A DNA stretch of 64,000 nt. It comes from Mactromeris polynyma. Lineage: Eukaryota; Mollusca; Bivalvia; Venerida; Mactridae. Under the pieces are notes generated by a model. The model ran no database searches and had not been told where the DNA came from. It worked only from the letters and a program-made list of their open reading frames with translations. Every line of letters starts with the position of its first letter. Within the stretch, counting starts at the first letter, position 1. The stretch spans positions 124,001 through 188,000 of the forward strand of contig JASFXZ010000119.1 of the NCBI GenBank assembly GCA_032209605.1, given 5' to 3'. The translations under genes and the position numbers were made by a program. Below are positions 12,051-26,900 of this stretch, piece by piece.

Positions 12051-12054
12051 ATTA

Positions 12055-12610
12055 TATGTGATATGTTGGAAACGTTTGCGAAATCGTTCAGGCGAAAGCG
12101 TTTGTGTGTTCAGACTAAGCGTTTGTGCTCGTGCTCAGACGAAAGCGTTTGCGCACTCGGGCAAAAGCTATTGAGACTGGCGTGATACACTCGTGCAACT
12201 GTCGTACTATCTTTGCACGAATTAGTTGATTTCGTACGATTATCTTACGACAATCTCACGAAAATCGTACGAAGGCATACATCTGTAGTGGCATAAATGG
12301 GGTAGTCCGAATTGTAAGCCACGAAAGATTTTTCGTCGGAAGACACCCATTTGTTCTACGACTGTCGTACAACATCGTACTGGTTCTTCTTAATTCTTGT
12401 TGGAAGCGTACCGCGTTCTTACTGCTGTCTCACTACTTTCTCGTGGCATTCGTACCGATGCGTACAGTATGCGTACGGCATGCGTAGAGAACTCTCTGTA
12501 GGGTCAATACATGGCGAACCACTACGACTTTTTCATTCTTCCCTATTCGCCGGCATTTGTGCACAAAGTCGTGACAGTGGGACTGGGGCTTTAGTGCTCC
12601 ACGTTTCCTA
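12055..12610. repeat. CpG-rich island with iterated CGTAC motifs
   Basis: Unlike its AT-rich surroundings, this 550-bp block holds many TCGTAC/GCGTAC words, GCGTTTG(C/T)G(C/T) repeats at 12072-12150, and an inverted pair TTCGTACGATT / AATCGTACGAA at about 12230-12273. It is probably a degraded transposable element. The open frames across it (11896-12174, 12351-12632) show no protein signature. Confidence 0.45.
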
Positions 12611-12614
12611 TGTC

Positions 12615-14827
12615 CTACTATATTTACATTAATTTATAGATACATCAATGTTTTTTGTACACTGCTTTTCAGTACTTTGTTTATAGGTTCATTTGATTGT
12701 ATAATTATATGTAACATTAACGCTATATTTCACATTTTGTATTTACATGTTCGTTGTACTAGAACTGTTACAACTATAGAAATATATTCTGATATTATTA
12801 GTGTTGTCATTGACCATATATCGTAAATGTTCAACTGTTGTAAATATTTATTAATACAGTATGCTCAGTATTGAGAAATAAATATATATCTATATCTGAA
12901 TTCTTTAACATTTTCATATTTGACTGTGTTCGTGAAAGAAGTGTTAGCTTCGCAGTGGTTTACAATAACTAGCCGCGGGTGAATAGAAACATATTCTATT
13001 AAATCAACTATAATAACAAGCTTCTGTAGTTTCGCCGTGTGTCAATCTTGTTATTAGACTGACCGCGAACAGATGTTTGAATATTCAGGACCGATGCATG
13101 TCATATTAGGAAAAGAAAACCAGAACCCCATAACTTGTTTTTTTGTCTTTTTGAGAAAAGGACTTTTAAAGTTTCACCCTCCTGTAGAGAAAACAGTTAC
13201 ATACAGGGTTATGGAATTGCATTTTATTTTGTTTATGTACATTCCAGAACAATATAGGTAGTGCAGATAGAAAGAGCTTTTAAAGACGGTTTCAACGATT
13301 CCAAATACTCAAAACCGCCAAAAAGCACTTGTGCGTAAAACTGTAATTGCTGTTTGGTTTACATTACAGACAAACACGAACATTTCAATACAAGTATTTT
13401 GAAATGTAATTGTCTAGGTTAAGAAAAAAGCATTATACACAGAGTTATCCCTTGGTATAAGACACTTGTAATAAAGAGCATTTTACACTTATAGCTTTTA
13501 AAGGCATTAAATTTGTTCATGTCAATGATTCAGAACGAAACTAGTGTCTGTTTTTGTTTTCTCTTTATATAAAAGTGTTGAGTAGTTTTCAGTTGTTTAC
13601 ATTTTTACATACCGTTAGTATTTCTTGTATACGTCCATCGCATTCATTTTTTTCCTTTCGTGCCCTAAGACAGGGGTCAAAATGACTGGACAATAGACTA
13701 TAGGTGCAATGTTGATATTGTACACTGCATAGTATCTGACACTCTGTATCATGAATATGCAAAGGCAATGATTGGGGATCAAAAATATATAATCATACTA
13801 TTAACAAGAAATATCTTCAAAAAAAGATAAACGGCGTAGATAGAATGATGTCTTCCGGTATGTTGAATGAAATAATGTTTTTGCAAGATTATTGAGAAAA
13901 AAATCCTTACAAAAAAATAACTCGGATTTAAATATTATACTACAATCATGAACCTGTCTTATCAGGGTCATTTTCTATGCATATGCTGTTTTCTCGTAGA
14001 TTAGTGCCCCTAAGTAGAAAACTCATTCCAAGTTCATTCAGTATAGTTAACTTACATATTTTTCATTATAAACTAAAAAAACATTATTGTAAATCATTAC
14101 AAAGTCTGAAGCAACATTTGGTTATGGTTTACAATGAAACATGTGCATAGAAACAGAAGGTCAGTGATCATGATCGTCTGCACGCTTTCTCATTAGATTC
14201 GTGCCCCTGGTTTGTAAACAATTTGATGACGTAATCATGACGTGATGTAATATCTAACTGATAATGTTCGCATCTTAGGTGAACGAAAACCCCGTTTGGT
14301 GTATCTTGGGTGAAAATATGATTGGTCAGATCAATGTTATACAGCTACACCGAAAAGGATGTATGTGTATTTGTAATTTTGTTTTGAATTCTACGGTTAG
14401 GCTTTTCAGCTTAGGCCTGGCTGAGGAACCACTTCGACATCGCCAAGCAATAGTAGTTAATAAGTGTACATGCTTGTTGAAGCAATCGCGTCAATTATGA
14501 ATGATAGATTTATGTAAACAAATAACAAAAACTATATAATAGTAGTCTAGACTTTTTAATTTTTGCATTTTAAAAAAGATATTGTAATGAATGTAATTCT
14601 ATATGAATTATCACATTCCTCTGAATGATATTCCACATTTGCGATAAATTATCTTTACTGTAAAGGCATTTACATTTTTAAGGACTGTTGAATTGTATGA
14701 AACAGACAACAACCCTCCTCAATCGTATGTTATAAAGTCTATACTATCAGATATAAAATTTGAATCACTCCATTTCCAAGACTACTGATCACGTTTATAT
14801 AGTACAGGCCCTGTCACGGCTCTCCAC
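12615..14827. other. Region 3' of peroxidase A, including the left edge of duplicated block A
   Basis: No coding exon was found. From about 13621 the sequence aligns with 48658 onward in block B. Short conserved stretches in both copies include TGATCATGATCGTCTGCA (14166 and 49521). The 3' UTR of the peroxidase should extend leftward from 14828. Confidence 0.4.
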
Positions 14828-14900
14828 TCATGTTTCTTTCCAGAGATGTAAGTTTACTCCTGGAAAAGTGTTGCAAGGTTTGTGCCCGTTCGAAGATGTC
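14828..14900 (-). CDS. Peroxidase A last coding exon
   Basis: The acceptor CTGTTACAG directly follows the end of an R1 repeat, which supplies its pyrimidine tract. It reads TSSNGHKPCNTFPGVNLHLW then KET and TGA. The paralogue B runs six residues further because small differences change the frame at the stop. Confidence 0.8.
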
Positions 14901-17900
14901 CTGTAACAGAAGAGAGAAAATAAGTTGCTACATTGAACGCCACATACATAAGACAGTGCCTCTCCACACAGACCTCCGGAAAAACAACACTCCATAAAAC
15001 ATAAGGCATTGGAGGATGCTCTATGGTACATGCGTAAGCGAAAAGGGGCCGTCAAGGAATGACCTAGCGGACCATTAGGGATCACTAGAAGAATCAAAGA
15101 GGACAAACAGGGGGGGGGGTAAATGATAGAAGTGATCACAGGACAATTCAAGACAGCTGGCAACAATAGGCCGAAACTGGGGAGAAAATATAATATGAAC
15201 ACTATGTCAAGTGAAAGAATTGCACAAGGGGGGGGGGGTGAAATTTAACATACATTAAAAACACAAAAAGAAATAACAACCATACAGCCTTGGAACTATC
15301 AGTAAATATACTGGGGGTTTATATCGATTCAACACTTAGCCAACCTCACACTTAATCGCCAAATGATCATTGATTTCCAACAATGTTTTTTTTTTTACCG
15401 GGGTGAAACGCTATTTTTCTCATTTTCAGTTATATATGCTAGTCAGTTGACCTAACCAATTGTAACTTTTCCATCCGCAAGCGGCCAACAGCTATCCCAC
15501 TACGCTACAGGAATCAAGGTGGAGGAGAAATGATCATATACATGTGTCACAGAGTGCCAGGTGCGCGAATTTTATCTGGACCATAAATTAATAGCAAATA
15601 TGATTAGTGTATCAAATATAAATCACAGCAGAAATAATAACATAAGTTAAAGCATACCCTTGTGATTGGGAAAGCGCCTCCGGTTGCATAGATTGTATTT
15701 CCGAATTCTGACAAATTATGTCAGAAGTCTTTACTCTCTTAATTGAATTCAACTGATCTGAAAGGAAAACGTTAATAATGTAACGATTGTTAATATCTTG
15801 CAACGTGTTTACAAAAAAGTGTCGAGGAATAATACAAAAAGGTCAAACTGTTACTGAAAGGTATTATTCTGAAGTAATTCTGAGAAATCTCGATGAAAGA
15901 CTAAGAGAGTTGAGTCCAAGGCTAGCACAAAAAATGTCTATCTTCATCATGACAGCGCCCCTTCGTGACCGCTTCCTCTACAGTTCAACTCATCATTTCA
16001 TTCAAAAGGTATTTGCTATCACAACCTCCCTATAACCCTGATCTTCAACATGTGACTTGTTTCCAGAACTGAAATAAACACTTGCTGGAACCGAATATGA
16101 GTCTAGGTCGGCTTTGATTTCGGTTGTCACACAATGCCTGAGACATATTTCTACTTCATGGTTTGCAGAAGGAATACAAAAGTTCTAAGGAAGATGGCAA
16201 AATGCATAGACGTAGGTGGTGAATACTAGTTTTTCACACTTTTCTAGAACGATTAAAAGTGGCCGTACCTCGTGCATACTATTAATTATCGTTATCACAT
16301 CACTACAAAACTGATCACTGACATGCTGATCATTAGAGGATGATTATGAAACGAAAAAAGTGATAATGTTTAGATGTGACATATGTAGAGTGTCCGAACG
16401 TAAGTCTGGTTTGATTCGATTCTTGTCCCAACTCTGAACATATGCCCATACAATGTTTTGAGCGATTATGGTAACACATCGTTTCAGCGCACATGATTTT
16501 ATCCTAATAGCTACATTTATTGATGACATGATAAATATATATCCACGACAGACCATCTATAAATAAAGTGATTTCGTGATTTATTTGCCATTGGGCTTAA
16601 AGTCACATAAAAAGCTAGGGTCATATAGTGACATTTCTAACTATATGGTTCGGGAAAGACCACAAGTGGTCGTTATTGTGGGCACAGGCGGGCACCTGAG
16701 TAGAACCACCGACTTTCTACAAGCCAGCTGAATGACTTTCTCACATACGTATTATATATCGCAGTTCGGAGTCAAACTCGCGGTAGTAAGGGGCGAGTAA
16801 TTTGAAGTCAACGACCATTACCAATACACGGAGGCGCCCGATAACTTCAATATTCCGTCTACATTGGACCGATAATATATGTGAACACACGGGGGTAAAT
16901 AATAATCCCTACCTAAAGTGAACCCTATGTCAGGATTCAGTGGGTCCCTTCTCTCATAAAAGAACCTGTCCCCATCTCTGAGCCTCTTAAACTCCTGACC
17001 AATAATGCATTGCCATGTTGGTCCCAAAAGACTTCCGGGTGTTCTTCGCTCTGTCAGTAATCCAGAAAACAGATCAATGTCACCAGGACAACTGAAAAAG
17101 GACGTATGTTTTATAAGTATTTAAAATAAATTAGTACATCACGAGTCACATTTCTAAATGAAATTGTCCGTCTGATGGCTCAGGTGGTAGAGCGCTGGCC
17201 AGTCACCGGACAGGCTAGATTCCTGTGCGGTCTTAACATTCTGTGTCTTTTGGCAAATGTCCTCCACCTCTGATTCATGGGGTAGTTGTCAGCTGTTCGT
17301 TGAAGGGCAAGTTAGTATTAACTACAGGGATGCCGTTGAGGTGAACTGACAACCATGTATTCTAATGTAGAAAAGGCGGTAAACCCCAATAAAAGCAATC
17401 AAAAACACTGCAGAATGGCATTACAACAAAACGCCTTATTTGTTTATTGCATTTGCACGCATTTATTTAACATAACATAGTCCGTTTATTTGTCGAATGA
17501 GGTATCCCGCTTAAAAAACAAAAATAAGCAAACAAAGACACTATCGACGGAATCGATGGATGCTTCGACGGTTCTTTATCAAAGATTACGTGCAACATCT
17601 TGTGACACACAATTCCTGCGTTCCACTCTTCCTATTATTGCAGTGTTTATATATAAAATGTGGGTTGAAATGAAACTCCTTCCGTGTTCTTAAATAATGT
17701 ACGATGGACTTGCATTCATCATTATTGTTTACATAATGCAAAGAGAGATAACTCTGCACATTATACGGGAGATCTGCGTTTTCTTCAATTGCCATTGGGC
17801 TGTATTGTACATTGTTCATGTAATTTAGGGTTACCTGAGGCAAACAGGTTCATTAATTGTACTATTAAAGTGGATCAAACTGCGCAGTGTCTCGTGTAAG

Positions 17901-20900
17901 ATCATTTTTTCCTTGTAACTATACATATTGTTTTCAATCCATTTTGTAATATCTCTTTTAATATATACAGTGTTGTACTTTGGAAAGTCATGCACTGAGT
18001 GATTAAGTACGGACTGACGGACTCAAACCATTACTCTACTGTTATTCTACTTGCTTTCAATGAAAGGATTCAATTGAACGATAATTCCGTGACGATTGAA
18101 AGAAGGACTTATATTCTTGGGCTATACTCTTCCACACTAGATATATTTATGTTTTAAAGCTATTTTTAATATATTATGTACTTATTAGTAATAGAGTTAT
18201 GCAGTTGACTTAGAAAAGGGGACGGACGGACGGAGAAGGCGGTCTGGTAGCACGAACACTGCATTTTTTTCAGTACTGATAACAAAGACATGGCAATGCC
18301 TTTTCTGTATCCGATAATAACGCCGTAGTCCTGAATTATTATATTTGCAAATAACTGCCCATTTAAACAACACTTTTGTTAAATATAAGTGCAGAGGTCG
18401 AGCAGGAGATGTCACAGTTTAAGTACACGTCCACCCCAAAGCACAAGGGGCCATGAAAATAAATATACATATACCCACAATACACAAGTAAAACAAATAA
18501 TGCAAAGGCAAAAGGGAAAGACACAAACATAAATGAACGATACAAATAGCAACTTACTATTCGAACTGACAGTGGCACAACGCCACTGGGGGTAACTTAC
18601 GTGTATATGTTTTTCAGGGCTGTGGCAGCTTCTGTATCATGATCTTTAAGTCCATCAGGTCCGGTGCCGAAATGAGTTACCGCACTGAGACCACATAATG
18701 TACGGAATGCTGTGTAGCCAGGAGTTCCATGGTCTCTTCCACTGAAGTTAACCAAAATACGGAATATAATTTGTGACATAGATATATATGTTTGGGAACT
18801 CAGAGTGGTTATGGTCACTGACTGCAATTCGCATACCTCTCGTCGCCGTGAGTACGAATCTCAGCCGGAATGTAGAACTTGTTTGTAAGGAAGCTATCAA
18901 GCCGTGGCTACCGTCTTCCGTAGATGGAGGATACGACAATTATTTAATATTTCAGAATAGGAAAATACAAGTGTTGATGAATATTATGTGTAAAACTTTA
19001 AAAAATTGAAGCTCATATAATTCTTTGTTCATATAACGGCTTTGAAAAAATACAACTATTAAAATACTGTGTGAAGAAGATTTACGAGCATCAAAGTACG
19101 CTAATTTCATTGTTGAATATTTTGTTTTACAATTACAGTTTTTCTCAGCTCTCCAATACTAGTATTTGGTCATTGTTCAAAGGACATGGTCGAAGAGCCA
19201 GTTTATATGCAAATGTTCAAACATGCATGATCAGTTGGAATTACCAAATCGTTCTATGGTTTCCAACAACCGCATTGACTAAGGTGTTATATCCTCGGTT
19301 TCATTCAGCGAATAGCTTCTTTGCATTTTATGTTCCACGAAGTCGTTTTTTGATTTCAAATTTGTACGGATGTCGATGACCTGACAGATTATTGCCGAAA
19401 AGTCTTAAACAGATCTTGATATACAAAATGATAAAATGACGATGAACACATCAAAGACACAATAAGGCATGTATATGTAATTCTAATTCCCTCTGTACGA
19501 AAGGTAGTAGGAGAAACTACAAACGGGAAATACAAACCGATGAATATTCAAAGCTGCTAAATCGAAGGAATTGCCATCGGTATCCTGAAACAACCTCTGA
19601 CGTACGCTGTTTTGTATTTTACTGAAAGATTTACAAAACCACAATTACTGTATAGTTCAATAAAACACTGTCGGTATCTAAAGCTGTATTCCAGTTTTAC
19701 ACAGACGAGTTCACATTCATCATCGTTTTGTCGCTACAGAAGCAGGAACATGTGTCATTATCCAGCCACATCATTGTTTAAGGTATACGTGGCTCTATGG
19801 TCAATAGATAATGGTCGCCTAATTCAAATCACTTGCCCCTTATCGTGGGTCGAATTCCACCGGAATGTGGTATGGATTTGTGAGCGTACCATCCAGTTGG
19901 CTAACAGAAGGTCAGTGTTTCTACCCCTGGAAACCTTTGTTGTCTCACTGCAACCTCATTGCAGGAAAAGTCACGTCATGACCCTGACTGTTTATGTGAC
20001 TTCTTGTCCCATAACAAAAATGAATGTATAGTATATTTTTTAATATTTGCAGCTTCTCAGTTCGCAGTGTATGCTTAATTACATGTTAGCCCTGTCTAAG
20101 AAATAAAAAGCAAAACGTACGGAAACTATATCCAAGGACTTTCCGTTTTATTATACAAATATACCTAGTCTGAAAAAAGGACTTTTACAACAAAATCCGC
20201 TTTATCGAAATGTTATTATTGCTTTATATTTCAGACTAAATTCGATATCCTAAAAAAGGAACTCTAAAGAAGTTAAACCTCATTCGTTTGTGATCATTTA
20301 TAAAATGACAGGTCAAAATAATATTGTTATTATATTTTATAATTGAATGTACTTGTATGTTATATAGTTAACATTATTGCACGAACCTGTCTGAAAATGG
20401 ACAAGCGGATGTTGTTATCCAGTTCAGAATGTTTTCAAGTCCGCTGCCATTACCAGCGTGATACGAGTCGGTTTCAAAAAAGTTGTTCTCAAGTGGTTGT
20501 GAAGATAGATGTTTCTCCGAATTTAACATTCCAATAACGTCAGGAACTAGGGTGTGTCCGAATCGAAATACAGCAACAGCGAATGCGTTAGAAATCGTGG
20601 CATCCACAGATGGATCATAATTATCATTGTGATCTTGCTCCTGAAACAAGTCTGTGCATTAGGCAAATGGTTTCTGGAGATTTATTGAATTCACAACATA
20701 CAGGGTGTCCCTGAACATATGCCCCCAATTTGACGGTTAATAATTACCAAAGTATAAATACTGATACATACGTAAATGGACAAATAAAAGTGTACAGTAA
20801 ACATATATATCCAAAGTAAGACTACCAGTATTTGATAACAGCGCTTGATGGTATCATGCATCACATAATAACTACTTCATACATGTCTCTGAAGTGGCTG

Positions 20901-23900
20901 ATGATTCTTACATCATTATATTGTATAATGAACTGGGAGTTCAGCAGTTTTGGAGCGAGACTTCAACAACCATCCATCAAGACAGCGGATTAAAATATTA
21001 GTTATCAAGTTTCCGTGACTGTACATGTATTTTGGATCTTTCCAAGACCGGAGAAATAAGAATCTAGAATTGCACGTTCAGCTGAAAACATGAGGACCTA
21101 AATGTGATAGAAGAAATGGTACCTGCACATTGTACGCTCAAAATTCTTGCAAGATATGACCAACGAAGTAATGCACAGACGATGCGTAAAAGGATAGGTT
21201 AATGTTATGAAATTTGCAATCAAAAGCCTGTACATGGACAAACCATAAAAAACGTATTTTAAAAATTAGAAAAGAACCAAATACTTTGGAATAGTAGTAT
21301 CATCATTATGTCCACGATTATGTCATAGAACACACAGTATGAAGCAATGTTAATGAATGTCAAATGTCTATGAAAGACACTGTTCTTGATACAATAGTTG
21401 AGCATTCCGTTGTTATTTACAGATGTATCTGGCTTATCTGACCCTTAATTTTTTTAATGGACTTCATCCAGTATTATTGTGACGTATTCTAAAGCATAAA
21501 TAATAAGAAACATTGTCATGTATAACAATTTAAAACAATCTTGTTTAATCACATTACTAACAGACAAAATTAGTAAAAAACACCCGCTTGTTAAAAAACT
21601 CGAAGCTTTTTTAATTTTGTGATAATACAAATGTCTTTTTCCGACAAATACAGAAAGATACATTATAAATGTATTATGTGATAATGCATATTTATGTTTC
21701 ATGATTGTTTAGGTAAACAAATGAACACAAAATGATCATACTATATCTTTAATTGTGTCACATGATTATTTTATATAACCTGTCGTTAAACCCTACAGCC
21801 TGTTTACATGCACTAAAACATGTACACTGCCTAAACATCAAGTACAATAAGGTTTCACAAACAAAATAAAGATAGCATTGTTGCACATAATAACTTGTCC
21901 AGAAATGCACAGTCTCGAACACCTACCAGAACAGTCAAGTTGGATTGTTCTTCTACGGCAGGTCCAAGAATAGATGGAAGATACTCAGAATACACGATAT
22001 TCTGCCATTGTGCAATGCTGATTTTCCTGGCTTCTTGATACAAACGTTCGTCATTCCATTGAGGATTTACTTTGGCTAGACCTTCAGCAAGGCGATTGTG
22101 CTCCCTCATAAATAGTGTATGCATTGATGCAAGCCCTGGTTGCTCGTTAACTCGATCATCGCCTTTATTAAAAGTATAAGTATTATCGCAACAGTTGGAG
22201 ATCAATGTACAGTTTAATCGTTCGAGACTAAGCTATTTATTTTATATCACTGCACATTACTAATTAGATCCATCCTCAAAAAGCCTCTATGCGAATGGTA
22301 CGCTGAGTCTAAATGCTTTCTGTACTACAAACAAAGAAATACAAACTGGAGAAGAAGAGCGTTTTAGCCATTCTTATACTAAGGCGCCAATATAAACACG
22401 TTGCGTAATATGCTTTGCTCAGTATACATCCAAGGTTGAAGATATGAATTGTCTATCTTTGTTTCATTTAATTCTCACCCACTCCTCAGTCTTATAAAAA
22501 CCGATTTACATACATGATAATACAAACAGGAAAGGCCATAAGGATTTCTAACAAAATTGATGAACACCAGGCAGACATTGTACCAAATCAAAAAATTGTG
22601 TCAGTGTATTCTTCGATGTCACACTTCATGAAATATACTTAAAAGGAAACCAATATAAAACAGTTACCTGCTACTGGACAATAATAGTTTACTGGATCGA
22701 ACGGCTTTGACAGAACACAGGTTGAGTCTAAGTTGTCCACGGGTAGTTTATTTTGGACATGTTTCAATTTTCCTATAAAATGTCGAATTTGTTAATTTTC
22801 AGCTTGATCGAACGCATATGATACATGCGAACAAATGTTGTTTACAACTTCATTTCAAACTAAACAAAAAGCTGATAAAAAAAACCTATACCTTTATACG
22901 TGCATAAAATAAAATTGTATTCACCCTTTTTTGTTTGATCAAACCTGGAACGTTTCTGATAATCCTATCATATTTTAAGACGGATAATAGTGTGTAATCA
23001 AGGTTTAAACATCACATCTTGCTCTATCACTTGTAGTTAATCTACAGTTCATCAGCAAGCCCGGCGACTCATTGGTGTCCTACGGCCGCGACATATCAAA
23101 TGAAATTAGATGCTCTCTTGCATACGCTCGGCATTATAAGGTAAATGCTAGGGGTAGTTTGCCCGGCGTCTGGTTAATGTGACTTGGCGTGGTAATATGT
23201 CACACGTCTACTGTCTACAGTACTGTTTCTGCCACAGGTTAATACTGTCTCCGTATGACAGAAAACTTGTTGTCGGGAAGTTAAACCGAACACACATAAA
23301 CTTGTTTAAAACTATTATCACAAGTCACTCTATATATCGCATCACAAAATTCACACCCAACAGCTCAATACTATAACGAAATGGAAATATGAAAATAATG
23401 CGAATGCTCCTCTTAGTTTAATGATTGTGAACGTAACCTTACCACCAACTAACGACCGCAGAAATCTCGCTCCCTCATCTGATGTACTGTAAACCATGGA
23501 TAAATCTAAGTATGAGGTCTGTGAATTCAATACCTGTCTGACAGCTGCAATAAGGCATATATAGCGCGATTTGAAAATTCATTTTTAATACGAGTAATAT
23601 AATAATTATATTGTATGTGTTCATAACTGCGATATTTTTGCGGCTACCAGTTTTCACTGAATGACACCAACATATCTATAGTTACATAAAAGGAGTATTT
23701 CACGGCTATTTAGTTTCACAAAAGGTCCCAATAGCGAATTTTTACTGTATACATACAAATAAACAGGCAGTATGGGTGTGAACATTAATCAAAGTGTATG
23801 TATCCAATATGATGTAATTGCAGAAATATGACCTGAATTACCATTATATTCATTTGGAGAAATAACATACGCTGGTCGATCTGATTTCTCCTGGGATCTG

Positions 23901-26900
23901 TCCTAAGAACACTGGTTTAGTCCATTTAGCACCGCATGTTATTGAAGTATTTTTGAATAACTTATGATCTTAAAGTTAATTAATCAGTCAAATTATAGAT
24001 CAATCAGTCAAGTAAAACATCAATCAATCAATAATATCTGGTCAGAGACAAGGTCATGATTGCTTTATTGATTAGTAACGCTTCGTCGGCAATGTGTTGT
24101 TTTTGCCAGGACTGCTTATAACACCGATATTATGTTTTTAGCTCGAACCACTGTAGCGCTGTGATTTGACCACGTATATTATAGGTTGTAACAACTCACT
24201 TAAGCAACAACGTCTCTTTAACAATATCAGTTCTTCCGGAAGTAACAATTAGTATTACATTGTATCATTCTAACCTCTCTTGAGCAATAATTTCTCAACC
24301 AACAATCAATCTTTTTGTCTCCCAACAAGGTTGTCATGGAAGGGCTGCGCTGTAATATATGTTTTTTTACTTACTAAAGCAATCTGTACTGGCATGAGAT
24401 CTTGCAAAATTCATACAGGAACCTTGTGGGAAATGTGTATCGTCTTGTGGTATTTCAATCGGGTTACAATTGGGACTGAAAGCACAACAAGTTGCGAGGT
24501 TATTAGCATATGAAAACAAGCTTTGGAAATTGTTGACCATTAGACATAATGAACATAATGTTCTTTCCCCGTAGTTACGTATTCTCTCTGTTATAATAAC
24601 GACATTCTCCGCTAATTTGGAATCAACTGTGTATAATCTTATTCACGTAACATATTATTTATTATCACATGTCGATATATGATTTGTTATATTACGCTCT
24701 GTATATGATAAATATGTTAAGAGGTAAATATACAAAATACATAGACCAGATAAATCAATAACAAAGCCTTGAGGTAGACAGTACAGTATATTAAGTGATA
24801 TATAAGGTGTATAGTCGAATTATTGTATATCGTCGAAACTAGTTCTGTTATTAGCCACGTGTATTAAAATAATTGTCAACATACTTTATAAAGGTCACAT
24901 TTTATAGTTCTTTACAATTAATAAATAATGTATACATATTCTTAAAACATCTCCATCATAACCTTACACAATTGGAATTTCGAATATCAGATTGTGCAGT
25001 TGAATATGTAATGGCATTCATCGATTACAGATACCACATGTACTCAAAGTGATGTAATCACCAAGTGTTTAAGTACAAAAATACGTAACAAATAAACATC
25101 CAAATGCGGGAAGATTCGGGCAATTGGGCCATGTACACTTTGAAAATCTCATTGAGAGGAGTAGAATGCCAAGAAATGATTACAACACGAAGGCTCGCTT
25201 TTCGAAAATTACTCAGTATATCTCTTCCATGGACAACCTAATTTAATTTAACAACGATTATACTTCTTTCACAAATGGTACAATATTATTCATAGGTTCG
25301 ACCTATAGAGCACTCATTAGCCAATCGGGTGGTCGTAGGTTCGATAGGTGAAGACTAAGATTCTCGTTCACAGATTTGACTGAACATTTGCAGACGATAT
25401 CTTGTGCCTTCCACCCCTGTCTGATATACTCTGTCAGTGGCTAGCAGTAAGTGCCGATTGATTACTCAGGAACGCCGCTTGGGTAGAGCAAAGGACTTTC
25501 GTACTTTCATAATGTAGCAAACAGCATAATAGTCTAATACAACATAATTACGTCGGAGCATGTAAATAGGAAACATAATACTGGCAGGCTAACATATTAA
25601 CGGATTTTGACGAACAGCGGTCGGAAATGCTACTAAAACGGTCGAAATGTGTCAATATGTGTCGGAATTGCCGACATCATTAGAGTGGGATGACCTTAAT
25701 CAGCATGATTTGTTTTCAAAACATGAAGAAAACGATAGAAATACAACTGCTGTTAAACAGAGTTGATGTTTTTTCCTAGACTCAATTATGGTCTCTTTCT
25801 CTACATCGGGCCACTAATTGTGCAGCATAAACAATAAAAACTAATAATACAATCCATATTAAAGGAATCTCATTAAAATTTCGACATTAAAACAGCATAA
25901 ACGTATATGACAAGAGACCTCCATAGATGCATACATTCTTACAAGAATTACAAGGAACAAGCTCTATTATAACGGTTTTAATAAATTTGGTGTTTTGTCT
26001 CCTAGCTGAATATAGCGTTCCTGGGCTAATGGATTTGTCGATTGTAGTATATTCTTACTTTTTCGCATCTGTATTACAGCAATCGAGAGGACTTCCGTCA
26101 TCACCTTTAAATGGAAATCAAACATGTAGTTTTAGACAGATATTACAGATTTGATGAACAGCTACATCTAGACCTCGCAAAATATAAGGTGCGTGAAGCT
26201 AGCAACTTCAACATTCAACCTTCGTTATTTAGTTTTTCAACATTCAATTTTCGCCCAAATAACTTATTCAACATATAACTGTTGTCCCATTTACATTTTG
26301 TACTTATTCAACATTCAATACTTGCCCCACTTACTTATTCAACTTTCCCATTTACTTATATAACTTACATGCTATTTTTGTCTTTCGAAACCGGTAGCGA
26401 CGTTGACCGATTTTTCGTGTTCCTCAAAACACGACTTTATTTACTATTTCAACATTTACATTTACTTATTCAATTTTCAATATTCAAATTTCAAACTGTC
26501 GTGTCTAAGGCGTGACCGCATTATATCTGCTACAAGTAGACACACTCTCTAACACGCCCCTAATGACATGAAATTGTCGATGCGCAATAAAACAACATTA
26601 AAACAAATTATACTTACTATTGATCACTTTTGTTAAAGCAAAATCGTGTGCCAGAAATTGTCCCATTTGCATAACCATCATAGACAAAGATGGTTCTGAC
26701 ACGATTGTAAGACCGGCATTGTGGATCATATTACTAACTTTACGTGCACTTGGCAATCGGAGATTGTTACACGCCTTTGTTCTCGGCGATCCTATCCCTG
26801 TGTAAAGTAACAAACCGATTGGCTAGGAACTCTTTAATTTATAGGCCTAACATAGGCCAACGTTCACACCATTCAAACTCACTGAGATAATCGGGTTTAA

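Larger units (their letters stand above)
13621..25840. repeat. Segmental duplication, block A
   Basis: This block matches 48658-64000 in the same orientation over its full length, at exons, introns and SINEs alike. Block A is about 12.2 kb, block B about 15.3 kb. Differences are due to indels, including a 2.2-kb loss in A near 15815, about 0.37 kb near 13675, and SINE or foldback insertions in B. The homology reaches the right edge of the window, so the true unit is longer. Confidence 0.88.

Noticed and set aside
24000..24035. ATCAATCA iteration as a possible CRISPR-like or regulatory array
   Set aside because: Simple short tandem repeat, also in the paralogous place at 61830-61865; no spacer structure.
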